DNA of 64,000 nucleotides from Panorpa germanica (taxonomy: Eukaryota > Arthropoda > Insecta > Mecoptera > Panorpidae). Positions 1-11,205 of the stretch are shown here, piece by piece; the first letter of the stretch is position 1; each line of letters opens with the position of its first letter. Made by a program: the position numbers and the translations under genes. Under the pieces are notes generated by a model. The model was not told the origin of the DNA and did not search any database. It was given only the letters and a program-made list of their open reading frames with translations. The stretch spans positions 12,381,740 through 12,445,739 of the forward strand of contig OY783215.1 in assembly GCA_963678705.1 (NCBI GenBank). Reading direction: 5' to 3'.

Positions 1-2129
1 AAAACATAAAACAAACACAGTGAAGTAGTTTTAAAATTTTAATAAATTACCAAAGTCATTCTTTTATTAGTAAAATTTAACACTTTTCCCATAACCTTTA
101 TGTTCTATTGAAATAATTCACTGAACTTTATGTGCATCTGTCAGAATTTCTTCTTGTTATCTTCTGCATCTTGTTTTAGGTTATATTTTCCGTTACGATG
201 GATGCGTATTGTTCAATTAATTAAATATTTTACTAATCAATTCTTGAAGAATAATGACTCTGTACTAACCATGCCATACCGTACTGTTGTGAATTGAAAT
301 TAACTATAACAAGCTTGCTTGCATGATAATCGTAGCCATAAAACTCGGCCGATAATATCTTTAAAATTAGATATTGAATAAATTGAACATGTTATAACAC
401 GTACGTATACAAGCAAATACAAATCTGTCAATTTCTTAGATATACGTCTAAATTATTAATTTGTAATGCGATACCTCAAAGGCTAGAAATTTATAAAGAT
501 AAAAAGTAGTATAGTTCAGTCGAGTTACAGTTAAATTAAAACTTAATTGAACGAAATTTGAAACCTTATTTTTATAATTACATGTTAAAAATAACTCTAA
601 GTTATGCAGTTAAAATTAAAAGCATCCTTGATTTGAACAAACCAAACTCGCTAAAAACAAGACATGGCTATTACCTTACATTCGTAGAATATTTTACTTA
701 TGTAAAACTACTTAATATTTCATTTAAAAGCTTCTAAAAAAAAGATATTATATTTAATCCTTAAAAATAAATTCTTAAGATTCTATAATCCTTAAAGCGG
801 TTCATCTAAAAAGATAGATTAAAGGCCCATTCTCTGTTTTAACCTAAAATGTAAATTTCAGCACGTAAAATATAAAGAAATAAAATTAATTATATTAAAT
901 ACAACAATTTATGTTAAATAAAGAAAGAAATTATTACAAAATACTGTATATTAGTGATGCATGACGCACGATTTCACAAGTTCAAAAATACAATTACAAA
1001 CCTTAAATTAAAATTAAAAACAGTGAATAGGAATGGGGCTTAAGTGCAAAAAGGTTACTTTATTTTTCAAAAAGCAGAAAAACTGATCTTAAAATTTAAA
1101 TAACATTGTTGTTATATAAACCTGAAATACACGTAACTGTGTTTCAATCATTGCTAAAAAATTTAATGAAAAAAATTAAGCATAAACTGACTGAACTACA
1201 AAGTGTGCTACCATTAAATTTAATATTATTTACTTTATTTTACTACTGTTTTAAAATAGAAAAAAAATAAAATGGAATCACAGAAGCACTCTTCACTGTA
1301 CACAGAGCATCAACATCAGGGCACTGTGATACCAACATTACAAAACAACATTTAGAATTTTTATTTATGTGCATATAGTAAGTCGTTTCTTGAATAATAT
1401 ACAACATGGAATCTACATATGTTTCTACAATCGATTCGCCTACTTATTTTAAAGTAAAGGTTTTATTTTATTACAAAACTGCACCTTAAAATGTGCCACT
1501 TTGAAGATTATTTTCTGTTCTATTTTTATATTTATATATATTTTTAAATTATACTAATATTGTTACTTTTTTATTATTTTAATAAACTTATACAATAGGG
1601 AATTTCGTCTTGGACAGTTGGTAGACCTATAAATAATATTCACGTAATGATCTTGTCCTTTTGTTGTGTTTGCCCAAGCAAGCATAACAAACCTTAGTAA
1701 ACTGTCTTATAAATACGAAAAAGATTACTGCAGTTGTACTACTTTGTATTTTAATTTCTGTAAAGCAGGGATTCGACAACTAAAACATTTTCACTAGATG
1801 TCCGTCTTAAACAGTGTACCACATCCTTGCTACATGTTTTATGTTTCACTCACACTCACTGCAATAAAATGAGTGTAAGTGGAACATAAAATTATGCGAA
1901 TATTAAAATTGAAGATCTACGATGATTTAATATAAATTGTTATATAAAATCGTTTATAATTATTTATTTAGTTTATTAATGAATATTAATTTGATTTTAA
2001 ATACTCCTTTAAGATTAGTACTATTAATCCTGTGATTGTCGAGAACAGTGGGATCCCGAAATTGTATTCAAATGCAAAAAAACAAATTTCATTATTAATA
2101 TTTACATTTATATTTTTTTTTTGTTACAG
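1..2129. other. AT-rich non-coding stretch upstream of the first visible semaphorin exon
   Basis: I see no protein-coding signal here. The stretch ends in a pyrimidine-rich tract and acceptor AG at 2128-2129, so its right part must be intron of the semaphorin gene. How far that intron extends left is unknown. A small MITE-like inverted repeat lies at 822-1042 (separate entry). The rest is AT-rich sequence with homopolymer runs. Confidence 0.6.
822..1042. repeat. MITE-like element, family shared with 42393-42595
   Basis: The left end reads AAGGCCCATTC then CTGTTTTAACC. The right end, reverse-complemented, reads AAGCCCCATTCCTATTCACTG and continues into TTTTTAATTTTAATTTAAGG. A second element with the same kind of ends lies at 42393-42595. 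No clear target duplication was found, so the exact borders are approximate. Confidence 0.5.
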
Positions 2130-5100
2130 GGATAATTTATACCGGCTGAGTCTTCGGTTAAATATGTTGGAGAAGGCGCCCTGGTCGTCCCCACCTGCAA
2201 AGGTTGACATGTGTCAAAACAAAGGTCAAACGGAAGGAGATTGTCACAACTTTATCAAAGTACTCACAAAACCCAATCACAAAGATGATAAGATATTTGC
2301 CTGTGGTACGAACGCATTCTCACCCCTATGTGCTTGGAGATCGGTAAGTTTACAAATATAATTTACATTATATTTAAAATGTAATACTGCTCGAAGATTC
2401 TAATTTGATAATATACTCGTGTAATCAGCATTACCCAAAATATTGTTATTTGAATTTCGCGCGAAATATAATAACCTCACTTTTTGTTTCTACTCAAGTT
2501 TTACAAACTAAATAATAAAACAAAAATAATATAATAAGGAATAATAATCACAAGGAATGACTAAAATAGTTTTCTTTTTAGCTAAAGGTATCTGTTTGTT
2601 TATAAAATCTTTTCTTTTTTATTTTAAAAATTGGCAGCTATGCAGAATTGAAATATTCATATTCAAAGTTCAGGCTTTAGGAAGATAAACCTATTTTTTT
2701 TTTTATTTTTCACGGTGGTATGACATCTTCTTATTTTAAAACATTATTTGAAAAAGTGTTAGGTGCAAAATCCTTGTTCAATTTATTTTATAAATTGTTG
2801 GTCATAAATAGAAAGCCAGCAAAGTTCTCCACGTTAATGTAGGGTTATAGAGTACGTACTTAAATAGTTTAAACTTCACCTTGAACATGATCGGCGTGAC
2901 GCTTAATTGGACATTCATTATTCTACTGCAATTACTGAACATATTCTTATGTTTTCTTCTAGATGCAAAATATCAGTAACGTAATCGAGTGGGTGAAAGG
3001 AGTCGCAAAATGCCCTTACAACCCTAATGCCAACATCACGGCGTTAATGACTCAATCTGGCAACTTGTTTGTGGGAAGTCCGACAGATTTCTCTGGCGTT
3101 GATCCAGCTATCTATAGAGCAGATACCCACCCAGGAGGCGGAGGTCATGCGTTACGGTCAAACCAGTATAACTCCAAGTGGCTTAACGAACCTCAATTTG
3201 TTGGATCTTTTGAAACTGACAGTTTTGTTTTCTTTTTATTTCGAGAAGCTGCTGTTGAATATATAAATTGTGGAAAGGTGAGTGCTGCCATCTGTAAAAT
3301 ATTACCAAAACTACTAGAATTTAAATGTGTCTGCTAATTACTTTACACAGAAGTCTTTTGAGCGATTATAACCGCACTTCTTTCAGCATAAAAGAGCATC
3401 ATATTCATTTTTAAAATTTTAAAATTAAACACACATATATGAGATTAATAACTGTTTTTTTTTCAGATTATTTATTCTCGGATTGCTCGAGTGTGTAAAA
3501 ATGATTCAGGAGGTCAATTAATGTTGAAAGATAACTGGACAACTTTTGTAAAAGCAAGACTTAATTGTTCTATTCCTGGGGATTATCCATTCTACTTTGA
3601 TGAAATTCAAGGCATGTCTTACTCAGCTGACGAAGGCGTTGTATATGCAACATTTACAACACCGAGGTAAATATAGTTGTCATATTTATATTTTAGAGGT
3701 TATAAAATTATCCAGGTAAGTAAGTCAGTTTTATTAAGCTTCTTCCAACTTTATTACGCATCATTGGTTTCCAATAATATACAATTTAGTCCAGTGGAAG
3801 TTAGTTTCAATATCTTTGTAATCTCTAATTGAAGGTTATGTTATTATATTTCAAAGTGGCTTTAAAGTTAAATACATTCGCATCATTTTATTTTATTTAA
3901 TCATTCATTGAAGACATCACACTGAACATCTTTTTCTAACAATCATTAAATTTATTGCATGTTTCAATTACAGTAATGGTATAGCGGGTTCAGCAATTTG
4001 CGCATTCAACATGTCCGCCATAAACGCAGCATTCTCCGGTCCATTCAAGCACCAGGAAACCCCTGGAAGTGCTTGGGAACGTCATCACTCTCCTCACACA
4101 GCGCACTTTGAATGTCAGTACACACACACTCGTTCCCACACGCTCCTGGATTCTTCCCGCTATCAATTGATGGATTCCGCTGTACAGCCAACCACGGCGC
4201 GTCCTCTGCACACCGCACAACTAGAAAGATACACGCACATTGCACTAGACTCATTGCCAACCAAACTGCATGCTTTTGTAAGAATCATATATGTAGCAAC
4301 GTCTGATGGAATGGTGAAGAAGATATCCATACTACCAAGAACTATGGAGACGTGTGTGGTGGAGATATGGAAACCGGAAGTTAATGTTAACACGCCAATA
4401 AAAACGTTGCAGTACTTGAAGGAGACTGAGTCGCTTTATATTGGAACGGAAGCTTCTTTGATGCGTGTTTCATCTCATCAGTGTCGCCGCCATGTTTCCC
4501 GGGGATCTTGCCTTAATGCTATGGATCCGTATTGCGGGTGGAATGATCTCCAAGAGAACTGTACGGCTGCCCCTAACGGCGATCCTCTAGTAGCATACTG
4601 GCAACAAAGTGTAACTTCATGCCCAGTTTTAACAGCTCCAGGTAAAAACAATTTACTTTATTTTATGTGAATGCAAAGCGTAAAATTCCTATTTTGAAAT
4701 ATTAAATAAATTTCTTTCATTTGCAGTTGATGGCGGTTGGTCCAGCTGGTCCCCATGGTTTCGTTGCTCTCAAAATGGGAATGCCGACGACAGCGGTGAC
4801 GGATGCCAGTGCCAAACTAGGCAATGCGATAATCCTGCTCCCCAAAATGGAGGCGCTGGTTGTAAAGGAATTTCAATATCAGTCTCCAACTGCACTGTCC
4901 ACGGAGAATGGACACCTTGGTCAGCGTGGTCGGCATGTTCACAGACATGTGGAATGGCAGTGAAGACCAGAAGAAGGACTTGTGGAAATCCAGCTCCTGC
5001 AAATGGAGGTCGTGTTTGTGTAGGTATGGATGTCAACGAAATATACTGCACGAATAATCCACCGTGCCCTATCTATACACCACCGCCTAGAGATGGGGGC

Positions 5101-6747
5101 TGGAATATGTGGGAAGCTTGGGAACCATGCTCAGCTCCTTGTGGTGGTGGATTCAGAACAAGAAAGAGAGAGTGCAATAATCCTGAACCGCAAGATGGCG
5201 GAGCTGAATGCCCTGGTTCGGATATTGAATATGAAGTATGTAACAAACATTCTTGTCAAGAATATAAGAAAATGGGACAGTGGACACCGTGGATGGCTAA
5301 CCAAAACGGTAAATACAATGGTCAAACATAACATGATGTTAACGGCGAATGAATTTTTAAGTTATTGTATTTTTTTTAAATTTGATTTCAGCATCTTCTG
5401 GAGATAGTTCATACGTTGAACGTCGTTTCCGATTCGCCTGTCGTGCACCAGTTGATCCTTCTTTGATTAAGATAACTATTGGCAAAGATGAACAACGGGT
5501 ATGTCACTATGATGGAAAATGCACAAGAACATCAGAGTTTATGGATGATGCCTGGACAGATTGGTCGCCATGGTCACCTTGCACGGTAGAGTGTGGTGGC
5601 GGCCAGCAACACCGAAGCAGACAATGTGAAGGCAGGCCGGAATATTGTGAGGGTCTTAGTCGCATGTCTAGAGCATGTAATTTGGAGCCATGCAAAAGTA
5701 AGTACCAGGAAGTAAATAAACACACGTACATTATAATTTCTATTAGGTTTGTTAATATGTATTCCTTATATTAATCAAAGGTACTTGGGGCTGCTGGACT
5801 GACTGGTCTGCGTGCACAGGAAGCTGCGGCTCTGGAAAACGTCAAAGAAGCCGCAATTGTCTAACAAACGGAAATGGTGCTAACATTCAGTGCCAAGGAC
5901 ATGCCATTCAACATGAATCATGCGAAATACAAGGATGTGAACGTGAGTACCGCTAAAAATAATAATTTAAATGAATAGTTTGTATTTGAATTGACTTCAT
6001 AACATATTATTTTGATACAGCTATGCAAGGATGGGAAGAATGGACCGTGTGGTCTCTTTGTAACGATAATGAGGAACAACACAGACGTAGAAAATGTCTA
6101 ACATCAAATCCTGGCCCAGATATGTGTCAAGGACATGATAGCGAGACTAGAATTTGTGTATTTCCATCTAACGGTAAATAATCTTCCATTTAAATTCCTT
6201 TTTTTGTTTTTAAATACAGGCTGTAATTAATATTTATTTCAGATGTTAATGCTATGGGTGTTCATTCCAACGGAGACTCGTCCAGTGCCGTTGGTGTAGT
6301 ACTTGTAAGCTGTGTAGGCGCTTTTGTACTTGGTGCTATCTGTGCTTGCGCAGGTTTCGTCCTGTATAAACATAAAACACGGCCTAGGATTCCCAGTTCT
6401 CCACATTATATAACTGCCAAACAAAACTCATATGTTAGCGTTCCATTAAAAGAGGTGTGTGTCGTTGATTACTTCATTTATATCGACCACTTTCACTATT
6501 TTAACGTATTATTTTGTTATAGATAACAACAAAGCGACAACATAGTTTTTCTAGCGCTGGCTCTTCTCATCACGGTACTCTTAGTAAAACGAATAATGTT
6601 AATGGAGGCCATAACACATTGTCGACTCCAAAGTTGTACCCGAAGTCCATGTGTCCAGATCATTTTGAAACTGCAACGATGAAACGAAATTCTCATTTAA
6701 ACAATGGCATGAATAGAGTTGATGCTGAGCAAGATAAATTCTACTAA
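2130..6747 (+). CDS. Sema5c: Semaphorin 5 (Sema5c-like), 3' part of gene, 10 exons visible
   Basis: Transmembrane guidance/adhesion receptor-ligand of the class 5 semaphorins. Exons joined in phase: 2130-2343, 2963-3277, 3467-3666, 3974-4641, 4727-5308, 5392-5697, 5781-5942, 6021-6173, 6243-6454, 6523-6747 (stop TAA). All introns are GT-AG. The first exon begins inside a codon, so the start and signal peptide lie left of the window. In order: the sema beta-propeller (motifs [26 protein letters not shown]), a cysteine-rich PSI-like segment ([16 protein letters not shown]) encoded near 4481-4570, then about seven thrombospondin type-1 units ([81 protein letters not shown]). One membrane helix lies near 6285-6365, followed by a short cytoplasmic tail rich in Ser and Asn. 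The fourth TSP unit is degenerate. TSP repeats after a sema domain are the hallmark of class 5. Confidence 0.93.
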
Positions 6748-7740
6748 ATCCTATCATTACATACAAGCGAATATAATACAGCTAGTACCAGCTATAATTT
6801 GAATTATTTATATTTAAGAAGAAAGTGTTCAGCACAGCAGGAGTTTAAGATGTAAGATAGCAGAAGTATGCCCAAAGTACAGCAAAGGGATAAGATCTGC
6901 TCTCTATCTGGAGTTAAGAGTTGGAGTGAAGATAAAAGAAAGTACGAGTATACTAATTAATAATATTTTTAAAATACAAAATGAAACAAGAGTATTTTTA
7001 ATTACAGTATCTTTAGAATTATAGAAATAAATAAGAATACAATGTGGTCGAATATTAAAGACAAATAATATTGAGTGTTAAAAATTTTAAAATATATGTT
7101 AAATTTAATATTTATTTGTGATGAAAATTTTAAATGACATTAAATGTGATCAGTTTTATATATAAAAATATGTAAATAAAAATTATAATTTCGCGAAAAG
7201 TAAAATTTGTAAATAAAATATTTAAATAAGAGTTATTATATATAAAGAGAAATTTTATAAAGTGCATTAATATAGAATAATACTGGTGCTGCCATAATGG
7301 ATCAATAAATGAAACCTACTTAATGCAATAATATCAATAGAATAAAATTATTAAATTTAAGAACTGTGGTAAATTTATAATGCAGCGGATTTAGTTTCTC
7401 GTTTTAATTTATACTTTATCAGTATTTTCATAAATTTAGTAAATCCCTGTTTATATTTATTCTTTTAATCACTTCTTGAGGCCCAAACTAAGTACTGTTT
7501 AATGGGCATTTTGTTTTAATTGTTTATATATTTAATTAACTTTAAAGACAATTAATACGTTTATATTTTTTTATGGATTATGTTACAATCAATTCAAATC
7601 GATAAGCAAACCAATTTCGTAATTATTCAAGTTCAAATTTTTAAAGAAAAAAGTCTGAATTGATGCTCTCAGATTAACTCTAAGGCATCTCATTTAGTAG
7701 ATAAGTTTTTTATAGATACTATAGAAATAAATATCGGATA

Positions 7741-7854
7741 AAGGTAAGCGTCCATTTATCTGCATGCAATTCAATTACAATAGTGCGTCGTTAAAGATTC
7801 TTCTAAAGATAAAGTTTGAAATGACTTCTACGCGGATAAGTGGACGCTTACCTT
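7741..7854. repeat. 114-bp MITE-like element with 23-bp terminal inverted repeats
   Basis: The left end 7741-7763 and the reverse complement of 7832-7854 agree at 21 of 23 positions; both begin AAGGTAAGCGTCCA. The ~68-bp interior has no coding potential. The duplication at the insertion site is unclear. It fits a non-autonomous DNA transposon or a stable hairpin within the intergenic region downstream of the semaphorin. Confidence 0.6.
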
Positions 7855-8189
7855 AACACAATAGTTTAAGGCTTGCAACAGAACAATTTAATTCTGCAAT
7901 GCTGATTAACCAAATATCAATAAATCATATTAATATTTGCCAATTAAATTCTTAGGGTAATCATAAAGATGGTTCTTCAAGTAAGATTCGAGTAAATCAT
8001 AAAAATAAAATTTGTTAATCCGCTCAAAAATTCAATAAATTTTAATATTAAATAAAATAATAATTTTATATTAAAAGTGCCATTAACAATACAAGTTTAT
8101 AATTAAGGACATTGTAATTTTAGTGTGCCTGTATTGCACAGTAATTAATTGTAGCTCATATTGAGCAAATAGAATAGTCTAATTAGGAA

Positions 8190-8336
8190 TATAGTCTATA
8201 AAATATTCTTAAATTAATTACATATTTAGAATAAAGAAATTTAATAAAGAAAAACATAAAAAGAATAATTTTTAGTATATATTTAATTGTATTACATTAT
8301 TGTTATAAATACATTTTTTATAAAATGAAAATATAT
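8190..8336. repeat. Segment repeated directly at 13819-13966 (partly at 13390-13500)
   Basis: The text from CTATAAAATATT through AAAGAAATTTAATAAAG, TATTTAATTGTATTACAT and TTATAAATACATTTTT to GAAAATATATA recurs in the same order and orientation at 13819-13966. A related motif, GCCTGATCAGCAYGCAACTA, is at 8439-8459 here and at 13368-13388 and 13796-13816 beyond the foldback array. The copies therefore bracket the LINE fragment and the foldback array. Confidence 0.65.
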
Positions 8337-8648
8337 ATCTTTTTTTTAATTTTATTATAAGTTTAGCCATAATTTAAAAATTAAGTTCGCCGTAAATCAG
8401 AAAATCTCATAGATAATGTAAACTTTATAAATTAGAACGCCTGATCAGCACGCAACTATATATACTCTTGAATTCATGATTGAGTTGCACGATGATCATA
8501 TGTTAAAAAAATGATTGCATTATTTGAGAAAAAAGAAGAAAAAGCCCTAAATGAAATTGATGAAAATTTTATATATTTAATTTTAGTAAAAGTAATATAT
8601 GCATTTCTTGAGATGAAAGAAGATTATACTCTTGTTACATTCAAAAAA

Positions 8649-9176
8649 CTAAGAAAATTCCGGGATCTTATCCCCGCTAAAGGATATTAGGCACTTCCAA
8701 GTAGGAGTCTTTTTGCCTTCTTCAATTCTATTAAATCTAATAAAATCGGTAATTTTTGGTGCCAACTGTCTACTATTTTTATTAAAGCCTACTGCGTCAT
8801 GTAGGAATACGTCATCCAGATTATCGGGTTGTAAGTCGATTAGTCCCTGCACTTCTACCAAATTCTTCGGAATTATGCTCTTGTATTTAACTAGAACTAT
8901 GGCGTCTTCTATAATTTTATTAGCCAGAAATGGGCTATTGGTCTCCACCTCAATTTTTCTTTGGCTGACAGCAATAATGTTAATGTCCTTATAATTTGAC
9001 CGCAAATATTGTGCAATAAAGGCAGGGTTTGTGTTATAAGTAATTGGTTTTAGAATTACCAAGCACACTCCTGAATAACTATGTGGATAATAGCTGGTTC
9101 TTATCCTTTTTGCTTCAAAGAGGTCTTTCTCATGAGACCTGTCATTCATTATTATAACCTCACTTTCACTTAACAC
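8649..9176 (-). pseudogene. LINE ORF1 (Gag-like) fragment, jockey/CR1-type clade
   Basis: An open frame of 175 codons. Its sequence (GVCLVILKP, NLVEVQGL, RIEEGKKTPTWKCLISF, ending SGDKIPEF) resembles the RNA-binding, RRM-like region of the Gag-like ORF1 proteins of jockey-type non-LTR retrotransposons. In those proteins the W-x-C-L-I-x-F-x-G-D-x-I-P stretch leads directly into CCHC zinc knuckles. Here a stop codon follows SGDKIPEF, so the zinc knuckles and all of ORF2 are missing. No clear initiator context is visible: the first ATG-like start falls inside AT-rich DNA and the frame is open a little upstream. The product is probably not functional. The family call rests on motif memory only; the orientation is certain from the open frame. 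Confidence 0.6.
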
Positions 9177-9399
9177 AAATAAAAAAAAAATAATTTATTA
9201 TCTATTACTTTGTTTTTACACTTTATTATCCTTAAACTCCTTTTTCAATTGTATTTATTAAATAAATAATTTATATTTAGTATAATAAATTTAATAAATT
9301 GAAAATAATTTCAGGAGCAAAATTAATACAACATAAATACGCGATAGCTTTTTGTTTTTTCGCTACACTTTAACTTGATTAACTGTTTAATTAAATTTC

Positions 9400-10600
9400 C
9401 AATATCTACGCTTCTCTGGCTTTTTACAACCTTTTCTCAATTCATAGACTTTTTTTAGAAACCAAGTTATTTTTTTCAATTTCTTTGATACAGTTTAAAA
9501 ACAATTACAAAGACATCCTTGATTAAATTTTAAATAACTTAACGTGTCTGTTTTTTATGCGACCTTTTTTAAATTCATGGACTTTTTTTCTAAAAATTTT
9601 TTTTGGATTTCTTGAAATTATTTGATGCAGCTATGTTCGCTAGGCTTTCAAGTAAATAACTGCATCATTACATTTTAAATATTCAAGCGATTCTGGCTTT
9701 TATGCGACCTTTTTTAAATTCATGGACTTTTTTTTCAAAAATTTTTTTTTGGATTTCTTGAAATTTTTTGATGCAGTTATGTTCGCTAGGCTTTAAAGTA
9801 AATAACTGCTTCATTAGATTTTAAATATTCACGCGAATCTGACTTTTATGCGACCTTTTTTAAATTCATGGACTTTTTTTCTAAAATTTTTTTTTGTATT
9901 TCTTGAAATATTTTGATGCAATTATGTTCGCTAGGCTTTAAAGTAAATAACTGCTTCATTAGATTTTAAATATTCACGCGAATCTGACTTTTATGCGACC
10001 TTTTCTAAATTCATGGACTTTTTCTTCTAAAAATTTTTTTTGGACTTCTTGAAATTTTTTGATGCAGTTATGTTCGCTAGGCTTTAAAGTAAATAACTGC
10101 TTCATTAGATTTTAAATATTCACGCGAATCTGACTTTTATGCGACCTTTTTTAAATTCATGGACTTTTTTTTCTAAAAATTTTTTTTGGATTTCTTGAAA
10201 TTTTTTGATGCAGTTATGTTCACTAGGCTTTAAAGTAAATAACTGCTTCATTACATTTTAAATATCCTCGCGTTTCTGGCTTCTATGCGACCTTTTTAAA
10301 ATTCATGGACTTTTTTTTCTAAAAATTTTTTTTGGATTTCTTGAAATTTTTTGATGCAGTTATGTTCGCTAGGCTTTAAAGTAAATAACTGCTTCATTAC
10401 ATTTTTAATATCCACGTGTTTCTGACTTTTATGCGACCTTTTTTAAATTCATGGACTTTTTTTTCTAAAAATTTTTTTTGGATTTCTTGAAATTTTTTGA
10501 TGCAGTTATGTTCGCTAGGCTTTAAAGTAAATAACTGCTTCATTACATTTTAAATATCTACGATTTTCTGGCTTTTGAGTAATTTTAATAAAGTCAAACT
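9400..10600 (+). repeat. Left arm of foldback array: ~146-bp tandem repeat
   Basis: The landmark ATGCGACC recurs near 9557, 9702, 9848, 9993, 10139, 10284 and 10431, a period of 145-147 bp, with a degenerate unit just before 9557. Each unit runs through TTCATGGACTTTTTTTC, GGATTTCTTGAAATTTTTTG, ATGCAGTTATGTTCGCTAGG and AAATAACTGCTTCATTA. Units are highly similar to each other, so homogenisation or amplification looks recent. No coding potential. Confidence 0.93.
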
Positions 10601-11205
10601 TCCAATTTTAAAACGGCGATTATTCGAAAACTGTAAGAGATAATTGAAAATGGTTTTTAATTTTGAAATCAGCATAAAAAACTACGTTAGAAAACATGTA
10701 TCATGTGCCAAAATAAAAAAAGTGTTTTTTGAGAAAAGTAAGAAGAGTATAGTCTTCTTACTTTTCATAAAAATTGAAAAAAAAAATTCGTTGGTTTTTT
10801 AATGGTTTTTAATGTAGTTTTGAATGCTGATTTCAAATCTGGAATTCATTTTTATGTAAGTCTTTTGGTTTACGAGATATGACCATTTTAAAGTAAAAAA
10901 ATAGTCGAAAACTTTACACGCAGATTATTCGAAAACAGTAAGAGATAATTGAAAATGGATTTTATTTTTGAAATCAGCATTGAAAACTACGCTAGAAAAC
11001 ATATATCATGGGCCAAAATAAAAATTACTTTTTTTGAAAAAGTAAGAAGACTATAGTCTTCTTACTTTTTCAAAAAAACATTTTTTTTAATTTGGCATAT
11101 GATATATATTTTCGAACGTAGTTTTTAATGCTGATTTCAAAATTAAAATCCATTTTCAATTATCTCTTACAGTTTTCGAATAATCGCCGTTTTAAAATTT
11201 GATTT
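10597..11205. repeat. Palindromic core of the foldback array
   Basis: The segments around 10597-10680 and 11112-11200 are inverted copies of each other (AACGGCGATTATTCGAAAAC against GTTTTCGAATAATCGCCGTT). A partial direct copy starts at about 10920. Two short near-perfect palindromes of the form AGTAAGAAGACTATAGTCTTCTTACT are centred near 10751 and 11054. The core joins the two oppositely oriented satellite arms and has no coding signal. Confidence 0.85.

Larger units (their letters stand above)
6748..8400. other. Semaphorin 3' UTR and AT-rich intergenic sequence
   Basis: No coding signal. Several AATAAA-type signals follow the semaphorin stop, the earliest in the 7020-7320 range, so the 3' UTR probably ends within about 600 bases, but I cannot pick the site used. 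A 114-bp MITE-like hairpin lies at 7741-7854. From about 8190 the sequence resembles segments at 13390-13500 and 13819-13966 on the far side of the foldback array. Confidence 0.5.
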
